From contig NZ_JADIVZ010000001.1 of the NCBI RefSeq assembly GCF_015319165.1, forward strand, positions 806,001 to 870,000: 64,000 bases of DNA, read 5' to 3'. Positions 27,657 to 35,299 of the stretch are shown here, piece by piece. The position numbers were made by a program, and so were the translations under genes. Origin of the DNA: Nocardioides acrostichi (GTDB lineage: Bacteria; Actinomycetota; Actinomycetes; Propionibacteriales; Nocardioidaceae). The notes below the pieces were generated by a model that worked only from the letters and a program-made list of their open reading frames with translations, was not told where the DNA came from and did not search any database. How positions within the stretch are numbered: position 1 is the first letter of the stretch; every line of letters begins with the position of its first letter.

Positions 27657-28079
27657 TCAGTCGTCGGTGACGGAGAGGGTGACCTCGATGTTGCCGCGAG
27701 TCGCGTTGGAGTAGGGGCACACCTGGTGCGCCTTCTCGGTCACGGCGACGGCAGCATCGTGGTCGACGTGGGGGAGGGTGACCTCGAGCTCGACGGCCAG
27801 TCCGAAACCACCCTCGTCGTTCGGGCCGATCGAGACCCGCGCCCCGACGGTGGAGTCGGTGGTGTCGACGCCGGCGTCCTTCGCCACGAGGCGCAGGGCG
27901 CCGTGGAAGCAGGCGGCGTAGCCGACGGCGAAGAGCTGCTCGGGGTTGGTGCCCTCGCCCGATCCGCCCATCTCCTTCGGGGTCGCCAGGTCGACATCGA
28001 CCTTGGCGTCGGTGGTGGCGCCGTGGCCGTTGCGGCCGTCTCCGGTGGCGAGGGCCTCGGCAGTGTAGAGCGTCTTCAT
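27657..28079 (-). CDS. ohr: organic hydroperoxide resistance protein Ohr
   Basis: A 140-residue Ohr, the usual family length, read from ATG 28079. It reduces organic and fatty-acid hydroperoxides with two redox cysteines, seen in GYAACFHGAL and in HQVCPYSNATRGN. The opening MKTLYTAEALATGDGRNGH is typical. It lies 29 bases behind the MarR-type ohrR-like gene, in the same direction, so they form an operon. Confidence 0.93.
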   Translation of the reverse strand: MKTLYTAEALATGDGRNGHGATTDAKVDVDLATPKEMGGSGEGTNPEQLFAVGYAACFHGALRLVAKDAGVDTTDSTVGARVSIGPNDEGGFGLAVELEVTLPHVDHDAAVAVTEKAHQVCPYSNATRGNIEVTLSVTDD

Positions 28080-28108
28080 GGGATGTTCCTTTCGTCGTGG
28101 TCGGATGA

Positions 28109-28573
28109 TCAGGCAGTGGAACCGTCGGCGGCGTGCAACGCCTCGGTGACGGCCAGGATGGAGTCGCGCAGCTGCTCGACGTCGAGGCCGTCGACCGAGA
28201 AGCGCTCTGCGAGCCGGGTCGGCACGCACTCGGCCTCGGCCCGCAGTGCCGCCCCGGCCGGCGTGAGCGAGACGAGCACCGAGCGCTCGTCGTCCGTCGA
28301 GCGACGACGGTCGACGAGGCCCGCGAGCGTGAGCCGCTTGAGCAGCGGCGACAGCGTGCCCGAGTCGAGGTGCAGCCGGCTCGAGAGGTGCCCCACGCTC
28401 ACGGTCGATCGTTCGCCGTGCTCGGCGGCGTCCTCCCACAGCGCGAGCATCACCAGGTACTGCGGGTAGGTGAGCCCGAGCTCGGCGAGGAGCGGTCGAT
28501 AGGCAGCCGTCATGGCCCGCGACGCGGCGTACAACGCGAAGCAGAGCTGTCGGTCGAGCCGTAGTGCATCCAC
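28109..28573 (-). CDS. ohrR: MarR family regulator, OhrR-like
   Basis: A 154-residue MarR protein. The sensing cysteine of OhrR is present as Cys11 in DRQLCFALYAASRAMT, and the winged helix includes SSRLHLDSGTLSPLLKRL and DERSVLVSLT. It represses ohr until its cysteine is oxidised by an organic peroxide. It is the first gene of the ohrR-ohr operon, with a candidate operator just upstream. It diverges from the nitrogen-starvation cluster across 176 bases. Confidence 0.9.
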   Translation of the reverse strand: MDALRLDRQLCFALYAASRAMTAAYRPLLAELGLTYPQYLVMLALWEDAAEHGERSTVSVGHLSSRLHLDSGTLSPLLKRLTLAGLVDRRRSTDDERSVLVSLTPAGAALRAEAECVPTRLAERFSVDGLDVEQLRDSILAVTEALHAADGSTA

Positions 28574-28580
28574 GTCTCTT

Positions 28581-28596
28581 TTGTATTGCGCACAAT
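28581..28596. promoter_or_regulatory. candidate OhrR operator
   Basis: TTGTATTGCGCACAAT, an AT-rich island with inverted ends (TTGT...ACAA and ATTG...CAAT), eight bases upstream of the ohrR start on the reverse strand. Autoregulation of ohrR-ohr would fit. Confidence 0.45.
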
Positions 28597-28711
28597 CAAA
28601 AAGGGCAAGAGATAGTTACTCAGGTCACGCGGCAGCGGCGCCGTGGGGTTACACAACGACGCCGCGCGCAACGCAGACGTGACGAGCCGGAGCGCACAAC
28701 GTCTTCCATCG

Positions 28712-28727
28712 GAAACCAATCTGAAAC
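28712..28727 (+). promoter_or_regulatory. candidate GlnR-like site upstream of the nitrogen cluster
   Basis: Two GAAAC elements (28712-28716 and 28723-28727) are separated by six bases, the half-site spacing of actinobacterial GlnR boxes. GTTAC elements lie further upstream at 28615 and 28648. The first half-site deviates from the usual GTnAC, so the match is partial. Confidence 0.3.
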
Positions 28728-28749
28728 GTCGGGGCCGGAGCGTTGAGAC

Positions 28750-29574
28750 ATGCCCGCACCGGTCTACGACGCCCACCGCCACATCGGTGTGCTGCCGGCC
28801 TTCGGCTTCTACGGAGGCCCGCCGGTCAGCCCCGACACGACGGCGCGCGCCACCGTGGCCGAGTTCGTCGCAGCACTCGACGCCGAGGGCATCGACCGCA
28901 CCCTGGTGCTCCCGAACTACGGCGTGCCGATCCCCGATGCGGCCTTCGACCTCAACCCCCTGGCCATCGAGGCCGCACAGGCCGACGACCGGGTCCGCTG
29001 CGGCCTCTGGGTCAGCCCCAAGGCCAGCGACCGCGAGCGCAACGATGCCGCGCTCGCGCTGGCCGGCGAGGACGGCGTCCGTGCGCTCAAGACCAGCTTC
29101 CTGCTCGGCGGCAGCCCGACCGACCCCGACTGTGCCGAGGAGCTGCACCGCATCTTCACCACCGCGGCCGAGCGCGACCTCGTGGTGCACGTGCACACCA
29201 GCCCGGGCGCGGCCAGCGACGTCGACCAGATCGGCACCCTGGTGGAGAGGTACGGCGACGACACGAAGATCCACCTGGTGCACCTCGGCGGCGGCATGAG
29301 CGGCCACCTCAAGCTCATCGGCGGCCGACTCTTCGACTGGATCGAGGCCGGCAAGCAGGTCTACACCGACACCTCGTGGTCGATCGGCTTCGCGCCCTCC
29401 TGGCTCATCGCCGAGATCGAGCGCCGCGGTGTCGGTCACGACCGCATCCTCTTCGCCACCGACATGCCCTGGGGCGACGTCGAGGGCGAGTACCACCGCC
29501 TCAGAGCGGCCACCGGCGACGGCGCCCTCGCCGACGCCTTCTTCCACCAGAACTTCGCGGCCCTCTACGACTGA
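28750..29574 (+). CDS. amidohydrolase family TIM-barrel protein
   Basis: A 274-residue metal-dependent hydrolase of the amidohydrolase-2 type. Likely metal ligands are His9 and His11 (DAHRHIG), HVHTS, HLGGGMSGH and the C-terminal aspartate in FATDMPWGD. It may hydrolyse an amide, lactone or decarboxylate a ring acid, all known in this family. It is the first gene of the nitrogen-starvation cluster, 86 bases before the Sll0783-like gene, and diverges from ohrR. Whether it is a regular part of this cluster elsewhere is not certain. Confidence 0.8.
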   Translation: MPAPVYDAHRHIGVLPAFGFYGGPPVSPDTTARATVAEFVAALDAEGIDRTLVLPNYGVPIPDAAFDLNPLAIEAAQADDRVRCGLWVSPKASDRERNDAALALAGEDGVRALKTSFLLGGSPTDPDCAEELHRIFTTAAERDLVVHVHTSPGAASDVDQIGTLVERYGDDTKIHLVHLGGGMSGHLKLIGGRLFDWIEAGKQVYTDTSWSIGFAPSWLIAEIERRGVGHDRILFATDMPWGDVEGEYHRLRAATGDGALADAFFHQNFAALYD

Positions 29575-29660
29575 GGCCGCCGAAGAGCAACACCCACCGA
29601 GCAAGACCAGCACCACCCGACAGCACCGTCCCCTCCCACCCAGCTCAAGGAGCAGCAGCG

Positions 29661-30185
29661 ATGCCGACGTTCGACGACGAGATCATGGCCAACATCGAGA
29701 AGTCGGTGGCCGAGATCCCCCACCCCTCGCAGGCCCCGGGCACCAACCTCTACGGCAGCACCAAGATCTTCCCCGACTACCAGGCCGAAGGCGGCGAGTC
29801 CTACTTCACGCTCGTGCACGGCATCCCGCACGAGTCCTCGGTGAGCTTCGTGGCGGTGCTCCAGGCCACGCGCGCCCTGCGCAAGGGGTACGAGTCGGCC
29901 ATCTACTTCTACGGCCCGGGCGCCCTGGCGTGCATGGACACCCGCGGCTTCCCGACCACCGGCGACGTCGCGTTCCCGGGCAACCAGAACATGAACGACT
30001 CGATCAAGACCTTCATCGGCGAGGGTGGCACCGTGTTCTGCTGCCGCTTCGGCATGGCGCTGCACGGCTGCCGCGAGGAGGATCTCATCGAGGGCGTCAT
30101 CCCGGCGCACCCGCTCGACGTACAGGACGCCGTCATCCACTACGCCCGCAAGGGCGCCATCATCAACAGCACCTACAACCTCTGA
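29661..30185 (+). CDS. MSMEG_0572/Sll0783 family nitrogen starvation response protein (NitB-like)
   Basis: A 174-residue protein matching the Sll0783/MSMEG_0572 family: MPTFDDEIMANIEKSVAEIP, STKIFPDYQAEGGESYFTLVHGIPH..., FYGPGALACMDTRGFP, RFGMALHGCREEDLI. The Synechocystis member is needed for normal polyhydroxybutyrate accumulation during nitrogen starvation. Biochemical function is unknown. AAGGAG lies before the start. It is followed after 16 bases by the radical SAM gene. Confidence 0.88.
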   Translation: MPTFDDEIMANIEKSVAEIPHPSQAPGTNLYGSTKIFPDYQAEGGESYFTLVHGIPHESSVSFVAVLQATRALRKGYESAIYFYGPGALACMDTRGFPTTGDVAFPGNQNMNDSIKTFIGEGGTVFCCRFGMALHGCREEDLIEGVIPAHPLDVQDAVIHYARKGAIINSTYNL

Positions 30186-30201
30186 GCGGGCGGCCGCGAC
30201 C

Positions 30202-31344
30202 ATGACTGCCCCGACCCCCTCCGCGCCCCGAAGAGGAGCGGACGCCCGCCGCGTCGCCTCGACCCGCGTCGACGTCGCGATCCAGGGCATCCGGCTGCTC
30301 GACGCCCCCGTGGCTCGCCGCGCCGGCGCCGGCCCGAGCGACGACGGCCACGTGCTGCTCGAGGGGGTCGGCGCGGCCGTCCCGCTGAACCCCCGCAGTC
30401 CCTACTCGGTGCGCTCGGGTCGGCTGCTCCTCGACGGTGCCGACACCGGCCTCGGGGTCGAGGCCGTCGCCCGACCTCGTTTCTACGACCTCGCCACCGA
30501 CGACGGCGTGCCCTACGAGAAGATCGCGCGCCTGCACTCCGAGAGGGTGCTGGCCACCACCGTCGTACAGACCTGTGTGCGCTACGAGGAGGCGCAGCGC
30601 TGCCGCTTCTGCGCGATCGAGGAGTCGCTGCGCAACGACGCCACCGTGGCGGTCAAGAGTCCGGCGCAGCTCGCCGAGGTCGCGAAGGCCGCCGTGGAGC
30701 TCGACGGCGTCACGCAGATGGTGATGACCACGGGCACCAGCAACGGCCGCGACCGCGGGGCCACCCACCTGGCCCGGTGTGTGCGCGCGGTGCGCGAGGC
30801 CGTGCCCGACCTGCCGATCCAGGTGCAATGCGAGCCTCCGGGGGATCTGCGCACCATCACCGACCTCTACGAGGCGGGGGCCCGCTCCCTCGGCATCCAC
30901 GTCGAGTCTCTGGACGACGACGTGCGCCGCCGGGTGATGCCCGGCAAGGGCAGCGTGCCGATGGCGGAATATCGCGCTGCCTGGGCCGAGGCGGTGCGCG
31001 TCTTCGGCTGGAACCAGGTCTCGACCTACCTCATCGTCGGCCTCGGCGAGGATCCCGACGAGCTCGTCGCCGGTGCCGAGGAACTGATCGAGATGGGGGT
31101 CTACCCCTTCGTGGTGCCGTTCCGCCCCATCGCGGGCACCCTGGCCGTCGAGGTCGACGGCACCACGCCACCTCCGCACGAGGTCACCTACGACGTCACC
31201 CGGCGCGTGGCGGCCGCCCTGCGCCGAGCCGGCATGACCGGCGCCGACCAGGCCGCCGGGTGTGCCGCGTGCGGCGCGTGCTCCGCCCTGGGCTCGGCCG
31301 AAGAGGAACTGGGTACCACCCGCGCGTGCGAGGTGTCGGCATGA
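30202..31344 (+). CDS. MSMEG_0568 family radical SAM protein (NitD-like)
   Basis: A 380-residue radical SAM protein. The cluster-binding cysteines are Cys125, Cys134 and Cys137, spaced CX8CX2C instead of the usual CX3CX2C; this unusual spacing goes with the family. The C-terminus has a further Cys354-X2-Cys357-X2-Cys360 and Cys376, which may hold a second iron-sulfur cluster. Segments QVQCEPPGDL and GLGEDPDEL belong to the barrel. It presumably modifies a substrate in the Nit1C-type pathway; the reaction is unknown. ATGA overlap couples it to the next gene. Confidence 0.88.
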   Translation: MTAPTPSAPRRGADARRVASTRVDVAIQGIRLLDAPVARRAGAGPSDDGHVLLEGVGAAVPLNPRSPYSVRSGRLLLDGADTGLGVEAVARPRFYDLATDDGVPYEKIARLHSERVLATTVVQTCVRYEEAQRCRFCAIEESLRNDATVAVKSPAQLAEVAKAAVELDGVTQMVMTTGTSNGRDRGATHLARCVRAVREAVPDLPIQVQCEPPGDLRTITDLYEAGARSLGIHVESLDDDVRRRVMPGKGSVPMAEYRAAWAEAVRVFGWNQVSTYLIVGLGEDPDELVAGAEELIEMGVYPFVVPFRPIAGTLAVEVDGTTPPPHEVTYDVTRRVAAALRRAGMTGADQAAGCAACGACSALGSAEEELGTTRACEVSA

Positions 31345-32792
31345 GCGAGCTGTTGGCCCACGAAGTGGTGCTCACCGGAGCACCCCGCTTCACCGCCCAC
31401 GTCGATGCCGAGGCCTACGTCGTCGTCCCGGCCGAGTCGCTCGGCGATCTCACCGCCTATCGCCGGCTGCGGCGCGAGGTGTTCGTGCACGAGCAGGGTC
31501 TCTTCGCAGCAGACGACGCCGACGACGTGGACGACGACCCGCGCACCCGCGTGCTCGTCGCTCGCGCCCCGGGCGGCGAGGTGCTCGGCGGCGTGCGGCT
31601 GCACCCGACCACGCATCCCGCGGCCGGGGGGCGTGACCTCGGCTGGTGGACCGGCTCGCGGCTGGTCGTCGCCCGCGAGGCGCGGCTGCACCTCGGCGTC
31701 GGCGCCGCGCTGGTGCGCGCGGCCTGCGCCACCGCCGAGAGCCTGGGCGCGCTGCGCTTCGACGCGTGCGTGCAGGAGCCGAACGCCGTGTTGTTCCGCC
31801 GCCTGGGCTGGGTCGTGGGTGAGACCCTCGATCTGCACGGGCAGCCCCACGTGCGGGCCGAGTGGCCCGTGCGCCGCGTGCAGCGACTCGTCGAGAGCAC
31901 CAAGACCGCCCTGGGTGGGCTGCTCGGAGAGCTGACCTCGGCCCCCATGGGCGGTGGTGGGCCGGGCTTCGTCGGCGACGACGGCGCGCCGGTGCCCGGC
32001 ACCGACCTGGTCGCCGCGTGCGACGCGATCCTGCCCGCGATGGTCGAGCGCGACCCTGAGTGGGCCGGCTGGTGCTCGGTGCTGGTCAACCTCAACGACC
32101 TTGCCGCGATGGGTGCCGTGCCGGTCGGGCTCCTCGACGCCGTCGGCGCCCGCGACGCCTCCTTCGCTCGGCGCGTCCTGCGCGGGCTCGCCGACGCCGC
32201 GGCCGCCTGGGGCGTGCCCGTGCTCGGCGGCCACACCCAGCTCGGTGTGCCCGGTGCCCTCTCGGTGACCGCGCTCGGCCGTACCCACGCCGGCCTGCCC
32301 GCCCCGGTGCCGGGCGGCGGTGGTCGCGTCGGGCACCGGCTGCGGGTCACGGCCGACCTCGGCGGCTCCTGGCGGCCCGGTTACACCGGCCGGCAGTGGG
32401 ACTCCTCCTCGCACCGCACGCCTGCCGAGCTGCGCGCGCTGCTCGACGTCGTCCCGACCCTGGCGCCGACGGCGGCCAAGGACGTCTCGATGAGCGGACT
32501 GGTGGGCACCACCGGCATGCTCGCCGAGGCCAGCGGCTGCCGCGCCGTGCTCGACGTCGCGGCGATCCCACAGCCGCACGACGCCAGCACCGGCGACTGG
32601 CTCACCTGCTTCCCGGGGTTCGCGATGATCACCGCCGAGGACACGCCGCGCGACACCGCGGCGCTCCCCGACACCGTGACCTCGCGCGTCTGCGGCGAGC
32701 TCGCCGCCGGCTCTGGCGTGGGTCTGCGCTGGCCCGACGGCGTGGTCACGGAGTCGGTCGCGGCCGGCGTCACCGGGATGGGAGCGGCATGA
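31341..32792 (+). CDS. GNAT / AIR-synthase-like fusion (MSMEG_0567, Sll0786-Sll0787; NitE-NitF-like)
   Basis: A 483-residue protein joining two parts. Residues about 25-178 are a GNAT acyltransferase (YRRLRREVFVHEQGLF, LHLGVGAALVRAACATAESLG). Residues about 185-483 resemble PurM/AIR synthase (WCSVLVNLNDLAAMGAVPVGLLDAV, LGGHTQLGVPGALSVTALG). In other Nit1C clusters the two are separate genes. The fold suggests ATP-dependent activation of a substrate alongside acyl transfer. Start and stop both overlap neighbours by four bases. Confidence 0.88.
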   Translation: MSELLAHEVVLTGAPRFTAHVDAEAYVVVPAESLGDLTAYRRLRREVFVHEQGLFAADDADDVDDDPRTRVLVARAPGGEVLGGVRLHPTTHPAAGGRDLGWWTGSRLVVAREARLHLGVGAALVRAACATAESLGALRFDACVQEPNAVLFRRLGWVVGETLDLHGQPHVRAEWPVRRVQRLVESTKTALGGLLGELTSAPMGGGGPGFVGDDGAPVPGTDLVAACDAILPAMVERDPEWAGWCSVLVNLNDLAAMGAVPVGLLDAVGARDASFARRVLRGLADAAAAWGVPVLGGHTQLGVPGALSVTALGRTHAGLPAPVPGGGGRVGHRLRVTADLGGSWRPGYTGRQWDSSSHRTPAELRALLDVVPTLAPTAAKDVSMSGLVGTTGMLAEASGCRAVLDVAAIPQPHDASTGDWLTCFPGFAMITAEDTPRDTAALPDTVTSRVCGELAAGSGVGLRWPDGVVTESVAAGVTGMGAA

Positions 32793-33667
32793 GCAAGCAC
32801 ACCGCGGGGGTCGCCGCCGTCGCCGAGAGCTTCGGCCGCGACGTCGAGGCCAACCTGGCCCGCATCGCCGAGATCGTGGACGACGCCCGGGCGCGCGGCG
32901 TCCGGCTGCTCGCCCTGCCGGAGGCGGCACTCGGCGGGTACCTCTCGGTGCTCGGCGCCGGCCGCGACGGCGCCCACGACGAGCGGCCGGACTCCGTGCC
33001 GCCGGTCATGGACGTCGACGGCCCCGAGCTGCGCCGGGTCGCCGAGATCGCCCGAGAGATGACGGTCGTGGTCGGGTTCTGTGAGGGCGATCTGGGGGAG
33101 CGGTACAACTCCGCGGCCGTCGTCTCCGGCGATGGGGTGCACGGGGTCTACCGCAAGATCCACCAGCCGCTGGGCGAGAGCCTCTACTACGCGCCCGGCG
33201 AGACTCTGCGGGCCTTCGACACTCCGGCCGGCCGGCTCGGCATGCTGATCTGCTACGACAAGGCCTTTCCCGAAGCGGCCCGCGCGCTCGCGCTCGACGG
33301 GGCCGAGACGATCGCGTGCATCTCGGCCTGGCCCGCGTCGCGCACCGCCACCGCCGGCGACCTCGCCGAGGACCGTTGGACCAAGCGGTTCGACATCTTC
33401 GACGCCGCCCGTGCGCTGGAGAACCAGGTCGTGTGGCTGGCCTCGAACCAGTCGGGCACCTTCGGCTCGCTGCGGTTCGTTGCGTCGGCGAAGGTCGTCG
33501 GCCCGGGCGGCGACGTGCTCGCCTCCACCGGTCCACGGTCGGGTGTGGCCGTGGCACAGCTCGACGTGTCGGCGGCGCTCGAGACGGCGCGACGCTCGAT
33601 GTTCCACCTGGGCGACCGCCGTCCGGACCTCTACCCGACGCATGTGAGCGAGGGCAGCTATGCCTGA
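32789..33667 (+). CDS. nitrilase (NitC/Nit6803-like)
   Basis: A 292-residue nitrilase with the full triad: Glu45 in LPEAALGGY, Lys123 in YRKIHQPLGE and Cys155 in MLICYDKAFPE; Glu130 in QPLGE is the usual structural glutamate. It would hydrolyse a nitrile to acid and ammonia, or act on cyanide-derived compounds in related clusters. It lies in overlap with the GNAT/AIR fusion and with the small MSMEG_0570 gene. A second nitrilase-fold protein at 35300 has the same layout but lacks the cysteine. Confidence 0.92.
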   Translation: MSKHTAGVAAVAESFGRDVEANLARIAEIVDDARARGVRLLALPEAALGGYLSVLGAGRDGAHDERPDSVPPVMDVDGPELRRVAEIAREMTVVVGFCEGDLGERYNSAAVVSGDGVHGVYRKIHQPLGESLYYAPGETLRAFDTPAGRLGMLICYDKAFPEAARALALDGAETIACISAWPASRTATAGDLAEDRWTKRFDIFDAARALENQVVWLASNQSGTFGSLRFVASAKVVGPGGDVLASTGPRSGVAVAQLDVSAALETARRSMFHLGDRRPDLYPTHVSEGSYA

Positions 33668-33962
33668 GATGACCGTGACCGTGCGCTGGCCCGACGGCCG
33701 GATCGAGGAGTGCTACTCGCCCTCGCTGGTGATGCACGACCACCTCGAGGTCGGCGCCCGGTACTCCGTCGTCGACTTCACGGTCCGGTCGACCCACGCG
33801 CTCGATCTCGCGAGTGAGCGGGTGCGCGCGAGGTTCGGGTTCGCGTGCACCTCGGCCACCGCCAGCGCCGAGCAGATCCGCCGCTCGGCCTCCTCACATC
33901 GACCCGACGACCTCGTCGAGGTCGTACGCATGTGGCCCCCTCTCCCGCAGGAGCAGTCATGA
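33660..33962 (+). CDS. MSMEG_0570 family nitrogen starvation response protein (NitG-like)
   Basis: A 100-residue protein of the MSMEG_0570 type (MTVTVRWPDGRIEECYSPS, SERVRARFGFACTSATASAEQI). Function is unknown. It overlaps the nitrilase by eight bases and the flavin oxidoreductase by four, so it is translationally coupled. Its constant presence with the nitrilase suggests a partner or carrier role (inference). Confidence 0.88.
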   Translation: MPEMTVTVRWPDGRIEECYSPSLVMHDHLEVGARYSVVDFTVRSTHALDLASERVRARFGFACTSATASAEQIRRSASSHRPDDLVEVVRMWPPLPQEQS

Positions 33963-35290
33963 CCCAGATCTCCCCGGAATCACGCCCGAAGCACGTCGAT
34001 GTCGCGATCGTCGGTGGCGGCCAGGCCGGACTGGCGACCAGTTGGTATCTCACCCGCGACGGCGTCGACCACGTCGTCATCGAGGCGAGCACGGCAGCGC
34101 ACGAGTGGGCCGACACCCGCTGGGACGCCTTCACGCTGGTGACGCCCAACTGGCATTGCCGGCTGCCCGGGTACGCCTACGACGGCCCCGACCCCGACGG
34201 CTTCATGACGCGCGACGAGGTGGTGGCCTGGCTGGCCGGGTACGCGCCGTCCTTCGGACCGCCCCTGCTCGAGCACACCCGCGTCACCGCGCTGACCCAG
34301 ACCGAGGACGGCGGGTTCACCCTCACGACCCAAGGCCCGGACGGCGACCTCACCTGGCACGCGGGACAGGTGGTCGTGGCGACCGGCGGCTACCACGTGC
34401 CGATCGTGCCGCCGTGGGCTCCGGGGCTCGACCCGTCGATCGCCCAGATCCACTCCGCCGACTACAAGAACCCGCACAGCCTGCCCGAAGGCGAGGTGCT
34501 CGTGGTAGGTACCGGCCAGTCCGGCGCGCAGATCGCCGAGGATCTCCACCTCGCCGGCCGACGCGTGCACCTCGCACTCGGTGACGCGCCCCGGGTGGCG
34601 CGCACCTACCGTGGCCGCGACGCCATGACCTGGCTGGCCGACATGGGTCTCTACGACACCGCCGTCGCGCAGTACCCGGGCGGCCTCGCGGCGCGGGAGA
34701 AGACCAACCACTACGTCACCGGCCGCGACGGTGGTCGCGACATCGACCTGCGCGCCTTCGCGGCCGAGGGCATGCGCCTCTACGGCCTGCTCGACTCCCT
34801 CGAGTCGCCCGGTGGCTCGCTGGTGCGGTTCCAGCCCACGATGCGCGAGGCGCTGGAACGCGCCGACTCGGTCTACAACTCCATCTGCGGCGACATCGAC
34901 CGCTACATCGAGTCCCGCGGCATCGACGCACCGCCCGCCTCGCGCTACGAGCCCGTGTGGGAACCCGAGACCGAGCCCGCCTCCCTCGACCTGCGCGCTG
35001 CTGGCGTCACCAGCGTCGTGTGGGCGATCGGCTACCGGCCCGACTACCGCTGGGTGCAGGTCGGCGTCTTCGACGGCACCGGCCGCCCGACCCACACCCG
35101 CGGCGTCACCGAGGTTCCCGGTCTCTACTTCCTCGGTCTGCCCTGGCTGCACACGTGGGGCTCCGGGCGGTTCCTCGGCATCGCCACCGACGCCGAGCAC
35201 GTGGCGGGGCGCGCCGTGGCCCGGGTGCGGCCGCGTCGGTCGTCCGCGCGGGCCGGCATGTCGGTGATGGACGTCGCGGTGGCGGGCTAG
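33959..35290 (+). CDS. MSMEG_0569 family flavin-dependent oxidoreductase (NitH-like)
   Basis: A 443-residue flavoprotein similar in layout to flavin-containing monooxygenases. FAD motif: VGGGQAGLATSWYL near residue 17. NAD(P)H motif: VGTGQSGAQIAEDL near residue 182. ATGGYHVP and WAIGYRPDY are also present. It would oxidise a nitrogen- or sulfur-containing substrate in the Nit1C-type pathway. The start ATG overlaps the previous stop. The degenerate nitrilase gene begins nine bases after its stop. Confidence 0.9.
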   Translation: MTQISPESRPKHVDVAIVGGGQAGLATSWYLTRDGVDHVVIEASTAAHEWADTRWDAFTLVTPNWHCRLPGYAYDGPDPDGFMTRDEVVAWLAGYAPSFGPPLLEHTRVTALTQTEDGGFTLTTQGPDGDLTWHAGQVVVATGGYHVPIVPPWAPGLDPSIAQIHSADYKNPHSLPEGEVLVVGTGQSGAQIAEDLHLAGRRVHLALGDAPRVARTYRGRDAMTWLADMGLYDTAVAQYPGGLAAREKTNHYVTGRDGGRDIDLRAFAAEGMRLYGLLDSLESPGGSLVRFQPTMREALERADSVYNSICGDIDRYIESRGIDAPPASRYEPVWEPETEPASLDLRAAGVTSVVWAIGYRPDYRWVQVGVFDGTGRPTHTRGVTEVPGLYFLGLPWLHTWGSGRFLGIATDAEHVAGRAVARVRPRRSSARAGMSVMDVAVAG

Positions 35291-35293
35291 GGT
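35288..35293 (+). promoter_or_regulatory. possible -10 element of a leaderless promoter
   Basis: TAGGGT lies six bases before GTG 35300; it includes the TAG stop of the previous gene and may be chance. Confidence 0.25.
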
Positions 35294-35299
35294 CCGCGC

